Assembly (NCBI GenBank): GCA_029242325.1
Contig: JAQWUD010000028.1
Location: 38,399 to 102,398, forward strand
Direction of reading: 5' to 3'
Length of the DNA: 64,000 nucleotides
DNA from: Luminiphilus sp.
Lineage (GTDB): Bacteria; Pseudomonadota; Gammaproteobacteria; Pseudomonadales; Halieaceae
In this document: in pieces, positions 28,329 to 36,138 of the stretch
How the letters are laid out: the number at the start of each line of letters is the position of its first letter
Numbering within the stretch: the stretch's first letter is position 1
Made by a program: the position numbers and the translations under genes
Notes under the pieces: generated by a model
What the model was told of the DNA's origin: nothing
Database searches by the model: none
What the model saw: the letters and a program-made list of their open reading frames with translations, nothing else

Positions 28329-29458
28329 GAGTCGGGCTCCTTGATGCCCTTGTACTTGCGGTATTCACTCCAGAGCTTTTCGCGCACGGCGGGGTCCGGT
28401 TCTCGCATGGCGGCTTCTCTCAGCTGACGCGCCACCACATCGTCATCATTGCCGCTGGGAATGTCGGCGGGTGGGGGATACTTCGCAGCATCTGCCGGCG
28501 GAGCGCCACTGCGACCCCCTATACCACCACCTACAGAGCCGCTGCCAGCACTTGCCATAACGCCACCAGGGTTCGGCGCTTCGCTTTCTCCAGACGCGGC
28601 GCCCGATGACGTTTGCGCGGCCGGTGCGGCTCGCTCCCTCGCGGCCTCACGCTGCCGTTGTTCTTCATCGTAAATGATGCCATCGAAATCTCGGGTGCTC
28701 TCATCGAGCTGCCGGTCAAGGATCGCCACCTGTTCTGCGGCGGTCATGGGGCCGGCAGTGCCACGGTCAGATTCCATACCCCCACTGGCGCGCGTTCCCG
28801 CGCCTGTCGGACCGGAGCTGTAATCGCTATCGCCCGCGTCCCCCGCCGTTTGCCCATTACCGGCCTGGCCGCCGTCGCTATTGCTGTTCGCCGTGCCATC
28901 GACAGGTCCCGTACCGTCCGATGTGCCCTCACCCTCGGAGCCATAGTCCTCATCGAATGTGGGCAGCGTGTCGACCATCGAGGGTAAATCGGCCCCTCCG
29001 GCCATGTCGCCAAAGCCCGGCTCAGAGTTCGAGCCGTCGCTGCTCGCCCCGGATTCTGCGCCGGCATTGCCGTTACCCGGGTTAGTGGCTCCCCTGCCGG
29101 GTGCGCCGCTACCGCCGCTATTCGCACTGCCAGAGCTCGCACTGCCAGAGCTCGCACTGCCAGAGCTTGCACTGCCGGAGCTCGCGCCACCACCACCCGT
29201 GCTGCCGCTGCTAGAACTGCTCGACCCCGAGCTACCGCTACTTGAAGAGGGCGTGCTTGGCGCGCTCGCACCTCCAGCGCTCGGTGAGGATGCACCCGAA
29301 CTGGAGGAGGGCGAGGGCGGGGTGGGCACGGAGGGCGTGGTGGGCGTGCTGGCTGAAGGGCACCCCATCAGAGTCAGCATGGCACTCACCACTGCGCCTG
29401 CCACGAGGGGACGCACAGCGGTCTGTGATGGTAAGAGAGCGGTTTTCAACAATTTCAT
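28325..29458 (-). CDS. Ser/Gly-rich low-complexity lipoprotein
   Basis: 377-aa protein with a signal peptide and lipobox LTLMGC (about Cys33). Residues about 40-230 are almost wholly Ser, Gly, Ala, Pro and Thr, with tandem SSGSA units matching a 15-bp DNA repeat. After this come charged helical segments (EQVAILDRQLDES, EEQRQREAARERAA), another Gly-rich spacer and a conserved-looking C-terminus (DDDVVARQLREAAM to KLWSEYRKYKG). It may be a flexible tether from the outer membrane. No family recognised. It overlaps the next gene by 4 bp. Confidence 0.75.
   Translation of the reverse strand: MKLLKTALLPSQTAVRPLVAGAVVSAMLTLMGCPSASTPTTPSVPTPPSPSSSSGASSPSAGGASAPSTPSSSSGSSGSSSSSSGSTGGGGASSGSASSGSASSGSASSGSANSGGSGAPGRGATNPGNGNAGAESGASSDGSNSEPGFGDMAGGADLPSMVDTLPTFDEDYGSEGEGTSDGTGPVDGTANSNSDGGQAGNGQTAGDAGDSDYSSGPTGAGTRASGGMESDRGTAGPMTAAEQVAILDRQLDESTRDFDGIIYDEEQRQREAARERAAPAAQTSSGAASGESEAPNPGGVMASAGSGSVGGGIGGRSGAPPADAAKYPPPADIPSGNDDDVVARQLREAAMREPDPAVREKLWSEYRKYKGIKEPDS
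29124..29183 (-). repeat. Four tandem 15-bp repeats within the Ser/Gly-rich lipoprotein gene
   Basis: Four consecutive copies of GCACTGCCAGAGCTC (plus strand), starting at 29124, 29139, 29154 and 29169; the third and fourth differ by one base each. They encode Ser-Ser-Gly-Ser-Ala units. Repeat number could change by slippage without breaking the frame. Confidence 0.9.
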
Positions 29459-29481
29459 TTCGGTTGCAGCGCCATCGCCTC

Positions 29482-31146
29482 CTAGTCAAAAGGGGTCAGA
29501 TCAAAGGACCATACAATCATACCAGTGTCTACAGTCTGCCCCGCCTGATAACGAGGTCGGAAGCGGACTCGTCGCATTGTGCGCAGTAATTTATCCGCGG
29601 CGGGATCCTCCGCCAGCTCAGTGGTGGTTGCGGCTTGCTCCCGCGGTTCAGCCCCCTCGTTCTCCGATTCCTCGACCGGTTCAATCTCTTCGGCCGGGTT
29701 CAGGCGCTCCAGAGCGGTGATTTTCCCGGCTTCATTGATCTGAAACTGCACGATGAGTGGCCCCGATGCATCCCGCCGGTAAGGCGGCAGTGGACGCAAG
29801 CCATCGATATCGGGAAGCGGTGTTGCAGTCTCGAACAACGCTGCACGCGTTAACGGATCATCCTCGGGGGGCGGTTCGACATAAGGGGTTGCATCGTTAT
29901 TTTCGATTTCGGCGTTGGCGATAGATGCAGGGTCTGTTTCTACCTCTGATGAGGCTTTCACTGGTTCAGCGGTGGCGCGGTCTGGCTGGGCCACGCTGGT
30001 TTGATTCGCTGCTGTGTTCGGCTCGGCAAGTGCCAGCGCATCTGTGGTCGCTGCGGCGTCTGTGCTTGTTGCCTGCTGCGTCGAGGCCCTATCGCCAGGG
30101 TCGGGCTGTACAGAAGGTGTATCGGCGGACGCCCGGTTTTCGCTGGCCACAGACGATGGTTCCTCGAGTGCCTCGGGTAGCGGCGTGATCCGGCGCCATG
30201 CGCGTTCATAGTAGTCACGCGCATCGGCACGCCGACCCATCCAACGGGACCAGTCGCCCAAGCGAGTGAGGTCTTGGGCTTGTTCACCGGCGGGCACATT
30301 GTTGAATAACCTCAACCCATATATTGCGAGGAGCACTGACTCGCCTCTTCGATAAACGCCCCCGAGTGCTGACGGCTGGCGACTGCTTGCGCGGTCGAAA
30401 GCGCTGCCCGTCGCATTTGCGCGCTGAAGCGTTGCGAAGCGGTATTGCAGGCGAAGCATGCCCTCCAGCGGTTTGAGCAGTTCCATTGATTCACTGCCAA
30501 ATAGTTGCGAGCTTTGGTTGTAGGCCAGTCGGTAGTATTCCCAGCTGCGGGCAAGATGCTCGGGGTGTGTTTCCTGCTCACCGAGGCGTAATTCCCATGC
30601 CTGCTCAGCCCATGCGCCTTGATCCAGTAATGCGGCGATGGAAGCAGGTGTGCCCTCGAGGGCTTCGGATTCCACCCGCGCCAGGTAGCGTTGCCGCTCA
30701 TCGACCTCGTCATATCGCCCCAATACAGTGAGGCTCCGGATCTCTGCCCGGAGCAACGGGAGTTGGTCGGCGGCATAAAGTCCGGATTGCACACGACTGA
30801 CGTGCACGCCGCGCTTCAATACCGTTGCTGCCTCGGCATGTCGTTCGAGGGCCTGCAGATTCAGCCCGAACCCGAGTAATTGCTCTGTGAGTCCCGGTGC
30901 GAAGGCGCCGGAGCTCGCTTCCATATTGTCGATATAGCTGCGATACACCCCTAGCGCGCTGGGTTCTGGTGCGGGGGGGGGCGGCCGCTCAGGCTCCAAT
31001 GGCGCCGCCATATCGATTACGATGGGCGCCGTCTCGGCCTCTGGGGTTTCTAAGGCCGATTCCTGGGCAGCGCTAAAAAGAGGTAGGCCCCCGGAAAAAA
31101 TCAGGGTCAGATACAGCAATCCTTGCTTGGCTGACGGGTGACGCAT
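29482..31146 (-). CDS. Exported TPR-like protein with TonB-like C-terminal domain
   Basis: 554 aa from ATG 31146, which gives a proper signal peptide (LLYLTLIFSGGLPLFSAAQ); the frame extends 20 codons further. After a Pro-rich stretch (about 45-65), helical TPR-like segments cover about 70-320. A low-complexity Ser/Thr/Ala/Glu linker follows (about 325-440), then a domain like the TonB C-terminus (about 455-554; GPLIVQFQINEAGKI and RRVRFRPRYQAGQTV) with an acidic insert. It is the first gene of the operon. Unlike TonB it has a cleavable signal rather than a membrane anchor. A role with the ExbB-like subunit of the operon is inference. Confidence 0.8.
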   Translation of the reverse strand: MRHPSAKQGLLYLTLIFSGGLPLFSAAQESALETPEAETAPIVIDMAAPLEPERPPPPAPEPSALGVYRSYIDNMEASSGAFAPGLTEQLLGFGLNLQALERHAEAATVLKRGVHVSRVQSGLYAADQLPLLRAEIRSLTVLGRYDEVDERQRYLARVESEALEGTPASIAALLDQGAWAEQAWELRLGEQETHPEHLARSWEYYRLAYNQSSQLFGSESMELLKPLEGMLRLQYRFATLQRANATGSAFDRASSRQPSALGGVYRRGESVLLAIYGLRLFNNVPAGEQAQDLTRLGDWSRWMGRRADARDYYERAWRRITPLPEALEEPSSVASENRASADTPSVQPDPGDRASTQQATSTDAAATTDALALAEPNTAANQTSVAQPDRATAEPVKASSEVETDPASIANAEIENNDATPYVEPPPEDDPLTRAALFETATPLPDIDGLRPLPPYRRDASGPLIVQFQINEAGKITALERLNPAEEIEPVEESENEGAEPREQAATTTELAEDPAADKLLRTMRRVRFRPRYQAGQTVDTGMIVWSFDLTPFD

Positions 31147-31186
31147 GTGGCCCAAGATCTCTTTCCGGCGCGCAATACGGCCTCCC

Positions 31187-31192
31187 AGTATA
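31187..31192 (-). promoter_or_regulatory. Candidate -10 box for the envelope operon
   Basis: TATACT on the minus strand, 41 bases upstream of the first ATG of the operon and inside the divergent gap shared with the thioesterase gene. The expected -35 position has no good match, so support is weak. Confidence 0.3.
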
Positions 31193-31348
31193 GAGCGATG
31201 TGGCAAGAAAAAGCATGTGCCTATGGATCAAAAAGGGTCTGCGGCGGTGAAGCGAGTGGGCGGTGACGAAATGCTATGGCAGTTGGCAGCGCTCGACTCC
31301 GCAAGCCCGAGGGCAACCATGCCATTGATGAGCAAGTGAGAGGGGGTT

Positions 31349-32143
31349 ATGGGTCAGTTTAAAGCGGATACTTCGGCGTCGTTGAAAGGCGGTTCGGTGT
31401 GGGCGGGTGAGATCCGGCGGGGATGGCGGATTGGCTCAGCGGCTAATGGGGGTTACGTACTCGCACTGGTTGGGCGGGTGCTCTCTGAGGCCCTCAGCCA
31501 GCCCGACCCCCTGAGTATTAACGCGTTTTATTTAGCGCCAGTCGAATTAGGCGATGTCGAAGTGGCGGTACAGTCCCTCTCTGAGACGCGCAGCACACAC
31601 TTTGCTGGCGCCGATCTGCGCCAGCATGGACGCTTAAAGCTGCGTGCCACAGCGGCTTACACCGATCTCGATAAACTCAGTGGCCCCGATTGGACCAACG
31701 TGACCCCGCCGGAGGTGCCCGCATTTGACAAGGTGCCCGCACCTGCGCTGTCGCATCTGGAGATTCATCAGAGCGTCGAGATGCGCATGGTGGAGGGTGC
31801 CGAGGTATTCACCGAGGGTAAAACCAATGGGTCAGGAGCGATTACTGCGTGGCTGGCTCATAAAGATGGCGCTGCGCCCGCGCCCATCGACTTGTTGATG
31901 TTTGCCGACATCCTGCCGCCGCCGGTGTTTACGCTTTACGGCGCCTATGGCTGGGTGCCTACGGTGGAGCTGACGGTGCAGGTGCGCCGCAAACCCGCTG
32001 CCGGGCCGCTCTTGGCGCGACACACTACGCGTCAGGTAACGCGGGGGGTGGCCGAGACCGATACTGAAATCTGGGATATCGACGGCATTCTGGTCGCCAT
32101 GGCCAGGCAAACGCTAAAGGTGCGGATGCCCAAGGCCGATTGA
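31349..32143 (+). CDS. Acyl-CoA thioesterase-like double-hotdog protein
   Basis: 264-aa protein of the TesB/4HBT_3-type thioesterase family. The N-terminal hotdog shows GWRIGSAANGGYVLALVGR, typical of this family (W..G..ANGGY), and the second half continues with a matching hotdog (TNGSGAITAWLAH, DLLMFADILPP). Such enzymes hydrolyse acyl-CoA thioesters in the cytoplasm; chain-length preference is unknown. SD AGGGGG precedes ATG 31349. It is transcribed away from the envelope operon and converges with ggt. Confidence 0.85.
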   Translation: MGQFKADTSASLKGGSVWAGEIRRGWRIGSAANGGYVLALVGRVLSEALSQPDPLSINAFYLAPVELGDVEVAVQSLSETRSTHFAGADLRQHGRLKLRATAAYTDLDKLSGPDWTNVTPPEVPAFDKVPAPALSHLEIHQSVEMRMVEGAEVFTEGKTNGSGAITAWLAHKDGAAPAPIDLLMFADILPPPVFTLYGAYGWVPTVELTVQVRRKPAAGPLLARHTTRQVTRGVAETDTEIWDIDGILVAMARQTLKVRMPKAD

Positions 32144-32154
32144 CTCGGCCTGCG

Positions 32155-32197
32155 GCAGCGCCATTAGCCTGCTAGCGCGCGCGGTGACCGGCGCTGC
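32155..32197. repeat. 8-bp inverted repeat between convergent genes
   Basis: GCAGCGCC (32155-32162) and GGCGCTGC (32190-32197) can pair across a 27-base loop between the thioesterase and ggt stops. There is no T-tract on either side, so a role as bidirectional terminator is only possible. Confidence 0.3.
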
Positions 32198-32211
32198 GAG
32201 GGGCAGGGCTT

Positions 32212-33993
32212 CTATTGCTCTGTCGCAACATGTCCCCCGGGTCGACGCATGTCGGAGAAACCCTGCATCCACCCCCCGTCGATTATCAGCGAGTTGGATC
32301 GGCCGATTGTCCGCCGTGTGGGTGCGAGGGTATGGCCCCACTCCGCGAGGATGTGCTGTGTGTCCGCGCTGATGCCCGGCTCGATCAGCGCACGATCTGG
32401 CATCCATTGGTTGTGCACGCGCGGCGCGGACACTGCGGCTGCAATATTCATGTCGAACACCATGGCATTCAACATAGTTTGAAGTACCGTGGTGATGATC
32501 AGCGAGCCGCCGGGACTGCCCGTAGCCAGCCAGGGCTGGCCGTCTTTGAAGACCAGCGTGGGGGTCATGGAGGAGAGTGGGCGCCGCCCTGGAGCGATGG
32601 TGTTCGGCTCACCCTGAATCAGCCCGTAGGCATTGGCTGTATTCGCCTTCGCCGCAAAATCATCCATTTCGTTATTGAGCAGAATGCCGGTCCCGGGTAC
32701 CACGATATGTGAACCAAAGCTGAAGTTGAGCGTGTAGGTATTGGCGACCACATTGCCCTCCGCATCGGCCACTGAATAGTGTGTTGTATCAGGGCTCTCG
32801 TCGAGGACCGGGTTGCCCGGCCCGATTTCTTCTGGGCCTTTGGCGCGGTTCAGATCAATGAGTTTTCGGCGTTCTGCAGCATAATCCTTGCTGATTAAAC
32901 TCTCGACAGGAATGATGGTTTGATCAGGGTCCCCGAGATAGCGGCTACGGTCGGCGTAAGCGAGCTTCATGCTCTCTATCAATCGGTGCAAATAAGCCGC
33001 GCTGTTGTGGCCATAGGATTCGAGCGGATAAGGCTCCAGTATGTTCAGCATCTGCAGTATGTGGACACCACCTGACGAGGGCGGTGGCGCCGAGACAATC
33101 TCGAAGTCGCGATATGTACCGCGCACAGGAACGCGCTCCAGCGTCCGATAGTTGGCCAGATCCTCCGTGGTAATCAGGCCCTCATTGGCGGCCATGTCGC
33201 CGGCAATGAGGGCTGCTGTTTCACCCGCATAAAACCCGGCCGCACCTTGGTCCCGGATCCGCGTCAGTGTTCGCGCCAGATCAGCCTGCTGAAAGTGTGA
33301 TCCGGGCGCAGGCGCCCTGTCGGCGCCCTGCAAATAAACGCGCTTCGCTTCTTCGTTTTGCGCCAAGCGCTCAGCCCGGGCGCTCAAGCTCATGTGCAGT
33401 GCGAGGGAGGTATCAAAACCCTCTTTTGCTAAATCGATCGCCGGTTGAATTACCTGCTGGAGGGTCAGTTTTCCGTAGTGCTCCTGCGCGTGTACGAGTC
33501 CGGCCACGGTGCCCGGCACCCCGGCGGCCTGATGCGAGAAGTAGGCCTTGGTCTGATCCACGGTGCCATCTTCTTTCAGGAACATTTCTCGCATCGCGGC
33601 GGCCGGCGCGGTCTCGCGGTAGTCGATGAAGACCTGCTCATTGGACTCAGCGAGATGGATAAGCATGAACCCGCCGCCGCCGATATTGCCTGCACGGGGG
33701 AGCGTCACAGCAAGTGCAAACCCGGTAGCGACCGCGGCGTCAACGGCGTTGCCGCCTTGCTTGAGCATGTCGAGTCCAATGTCGCCCGCCAATTTTTCCG
33801 GGCTCACTACCATGCCGGTGCGGCCATATTCAGGCAGGTAGCGATTTTGATAATCAATAATCGGTGCATCGGCGACGGGCATCGCGGGGAGGGTGTCCTG
33901 AGCATCGACCTTGCCGCTTCCGACGGCTATTAAACCCAGAGCGAGGGTGAGTGGGCAGAGAATGATTTGGGTGGCAACAGATCTGAGTGGCAT
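32212..33993 (-). CDS. ggt: Gamma-glutamyltransferase (periplasmic, autoprocessed)
   Basis: Cleaves gamma-glutamyl bonds of glutathione and related compounds in the periplasm. From ATG 33993, with SD AGGAAC, the product is 593 aa with a signal peptide ending near KVDAQD; an ATG at 34023 is an alternative. GGGGFMLIHL lies in the large subunit. The self-cleavage Thr begins the small subunit in SPDTTHYSVAD, and GSPGGSLI forms the oxyanion region. All key parts are intact. It is divergent from pdxH. Confidence 0.95.
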   Translation of the reverse strand: MPLRSVATQIILCPLTLALGLIAVGSGKVDAQDTLPAMPVADAPIIDYQNRYLPEYGRTGMVVSPEKLAGDIGLDMLKQGGNAVDAAVATGFALAVTLPRAGNIGGGGFMLIHLAESNEQVFIDYRETAPAAAMREMFLKEDGTVDQTKAYFSHQAAGVPGTVAGLVHAQEHYGKLTLQQVIQPAIDLAKEGFDTSLALHMSLSARAERLAQNEEAKRVYLQGADRAPAPGSHFQQADLARTLTRIRDQGAAGFYAGETAALIAGDMAANEGLITTEDLANYRTLERVPVRGTYRDFEIVSAPPPSSGGVHILQMLNILEPYPLESYGHNSAAYLHRLIESMKLAYADRSRYLGDPDQTIIPVESLISKDYAAERRKLIDLNRAKGPEEIGPGNPVLDESPDTTHYSVADAEGNVVANTYTLNFSFGSHIVVPGTGILLNNEMDDFAAKANTANAYGLIQGEPNTIAPGRRPLSSMTPTLVFKDGQPWLATGSPGGSLIITTVLQTMLNAMVFDMNIAAAVSAPRVHNQWMPDRALIEPGISADTQHILAEWGHTLAPTRRTIGRSNSLIIDGGWMQGFSDMRRPGGHVATEQ

Positions 33994-34137
33994 GCGATGT
34001 TCCTGACAGATGAAGCGCTTCATAGCAGCTCCCGGGCGGGTAGCGGGCAAAAAAGGTGCGTGAGGCTAACATAACAACTCACCCAACAGGCAAGGGCCTG
34101 CGCTACACTTTAGGCAGTTTCACCCGAAAGAGATTCC

Positions 34138-34776
34138 ATGCGCTTTAGTGAGAACAGACGGCAGTACACGTTGGGCGGCCTGCGTCGGCAGGATCTGATG
34201 GCAGACCCTGTGGCGCAGTACATCTGTTGGCAAGATCAGGCGATAGCGGCTGGGTTGGCCGACCCCACTGCTTGTGTGTTGGCGACACGCCAGCCCGAAC
34301 ATACCTTGCGACAGCGCATGGTGCTCATGAAGGGAATCGATGAAAGAGGCTTGATGTTTTATACCAATTACCACAGCGCCAAAGCCGCAGCGCTGGCGGA
34401 ATGTGAACAGGCTTCTATGTTGTTTCCCTGGAACGAGCTCGACCGCCAGGTGTCGGTGACCGGCGCGATCCTGCGGGCCAGGGAAGAGGAATCTGATGCC
34501 TATTTTGCATCGCGTCCCCGCGACAGCCAGTTGGGTGCCTGGGCCTCTTCTCAGAGCCAGCCGATAGAAAATCGTGACGCCCTGATGCAACAGCTGGGCG
34601 ATATGGCGGCGCGATTTGGAGATGGCGAGATCCCGCGACCACCCCACTGGGGAGGTTACCGCCTTGTGCCCATTGCCTGGGAGTTTTGGCAGGGTGGAGA
34701 GGATCGTTTGCACGATCGTTTTCGCTACGACCCCATCGATTCTGGCGGCTGGCAGATTACGCGGTTGCAGCCCTGA
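34138..34776 (+). CDS. pdxH: Pyridoxamine/pyridoxine 5'-phosphate oxidase
   Basis: FMN-dependent oxidation of PNP or PMP to pyridoxal 5'-phosphate in vitamin B6 synthesis. The 212-aa protein has the FMN-binding RMVLMKGIDERGLMFYTNY region, the phosphate-binding SAKAAAL, the segment SQLGAWASSQSQPI and the C-terminal WQITRLQP typical of the family. Start ATG 34138. It converges with cinA. Confidence 0.96.
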   Translation: MRFSENRRQYTLGGLRRQDLMADPVAQYICWQDQAIAAGLADPTACVLATRQPEHTLRQRMVLMKGIDERGLMFYTNYHSAKAAALAECEQASMLFPWNELDRQVSVTGAILRAREEESDAYFASRPRDSQLGAWASSQSQPIENRDALMQQLGDMAARFGDGEIPRPPHWGGYRLVPIAWEFWQGGEDRLHDRFRYDPIDSGGWQITRLQP

Positions 34777-34797
34777 CCCACCGCGTCCGTTGTGAGG

Positions 34798-36066
34798 TCA
34801 GATGGCTCTGCGGCTGAAATAGTGCGGTATTGTGGCTAGTCCGAGTAGCTGCCGCCGAATCAAATCCAGGCCGGCGGCGGCGACCAGCTGCTGAAACATG
34901 GCGCGATCAGTGGGCAACACGGTCCGCAATGTATGCATTGTGTCCTGGGTGCCCCAGGCGAGCCATACGGTTCCGACGGGTTTTGCTGTGGTGCCGCCAT
35001 CAGGGCCAGCGATACCCGACACGGCAATACCAATATCGGCCCCGGACCGAGCAAGCGCTCCGCTTAACATTTGCCGCACTACCGGTTCGCTCACGGCACC
35101 TTCGCTTTCCAGTGTCATCTGATCTACGCCCAGCACGGAGTGCTTGATAGAGTTGGCATAGGTAACGAAGCCGGCCTCGAATACAGTGGAAGAGCCCGGT
35201 TCGGCAGTCATCATGGCGGCGATCAGTCCGCCGGTACAGGATTCCGCAGTGACCATCTTTTTACCCTGATCCCGAAGTACCTGCTGTAGGGCGCTTGCGA
35301 GGGTAGTGTCTGCTTCACCCAGAATATGGTCACCGATGAGCCTCTCCAGTATTTGGCGGCACCGGTCGACATCGGGTGATGCGGATGCTGCGGTGAGCTT
35401 GATCTCCAGCTGAGGCATACCTGCGCGGAACCCCAGCACCACTTCGGGAGGCCAGGGTTCGGCGTCTGCATCAATCAGCGCCTGAGCGGTGGATTCACCG
35501 ATACCAAAGGTCTGCACTCGGACCCGATGGACGCCGCCGCCGCCCACTATGCTCACGATCCTGTCGCTCACCTCGGGCAGCATCGCTTGGAGCTCTCCCG
35601 GCACCCCCGGGGTCGTGATAATGAGCGTGCCGTCCACTTCGATCGCGAAGCCCACTGCACTCCCCCGTGGGTTGCGCACGATTTCAGCGCCTTTGGGGAG
35701 CCACGCCTGTTTAAGGTTGGCATCATTGGGTTCGATGCTGCGTGCGGCGCACCAGTCTCTCACATGCTTTTCAGCATCAGCGTTGATAACGAGTGCGACG
35801 CCGGCGGCTGCGGCTACCAGCTCTGCGGTCAGGTCGTCCTGGGTTGGTCCCAGACCCCCGTTCATGATCAGGATGCGGGCAGAGCCGGTGGCGCGTCTGA
35901 GTGCCGAGACCAAACGCGCGCGGTCATCTCCCAAAGTCATCTTTTCGGCCACGGAATGACCCCACTCTGCGAGCGCCTGCGCAATCATGGAAGAGTTGGT
36001 ATCGACCGTATCACCGCTCATCAGTTCGTCGCCGGTGAGTAGTAAATGGATGTCAGTGCTGATCAT
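34798..36066 (-). CDS. cinA: CinA-family protein (NMN amidohydrolase/ADP-ribose pyrophosphatase type)
   Basis: 422-aa two-domain protein. The N-terminal MoaB/MogA-like domain (COG1058; about 1-170) shows NGGLGPTQDDLTAELV. The C-terminal PncC-type domain (about 260-410) shows TAESCTGGLIAAMMT, ANSIKHSVLGV and GIAGPDGGTTAKPVGTVW, the signature of nicotinamide mononucleotide deamidases that recycle pyridine nucleotides. Full length. Called cinA from the competence-associated family name; a role in competence is not implied. Confidence 0.9.
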   Translation of the reverse strand: MISTDIHLLLTGDELMSGDTVDTNSSMIAQALAEWGHSVAEKMTLGDDRARLVSALRRATGSARILIMNGGLGPTQDDLTAELVAAAAGVALVINADAEKHVRDWCAARSIEPNDANLKQAWLPKGAEIVRNPRGSAVGFAIEVDGTLIITTPGVPGELQAMLPEVSDRIVSIVGGGGVHRVRVQTFGIGESTAQALIDADAEPWPPEVVLGFRAGMPQLEIKLTAASASPDVDRCRQILERLIGDHILGEADTTLASALQQVLRDQGKKMVTAESCTGGLIAAMMTAEPGSSTVFEAGFVTYANSIKHSVLGVDQMTLESEGAVSEPVVRQMLSGALARSGADIGIAVSGIAGPDGGTTAKPVGTVWLAWGTQDTMHTLRTVLPTDRAMFQQLVAAAGLDLIRRQLLGLATIPHYFSRRAI

Positions 36067-36138
36067 GGGCCGTTTCCGCTTCGGACGCCTGAATAAGGGG
36101 GTGAAGGGTAGCGTATGACAGAGGCGGGAGTGGTGCTT

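Noticed and set aside
29124..29183. Possible short CRISPR-like array
   Set aside because: Repeats are directly adjacent with no spacers and lie in a coding frame.
28959..29720. Plus-strand Pro/Leu/Ala-rich frame opposite the Ser/Gly lipoprotein
   Set aside because: Its composition is the complement of Ser/Gly codons; the minus frame has signal peptide and overlaps.
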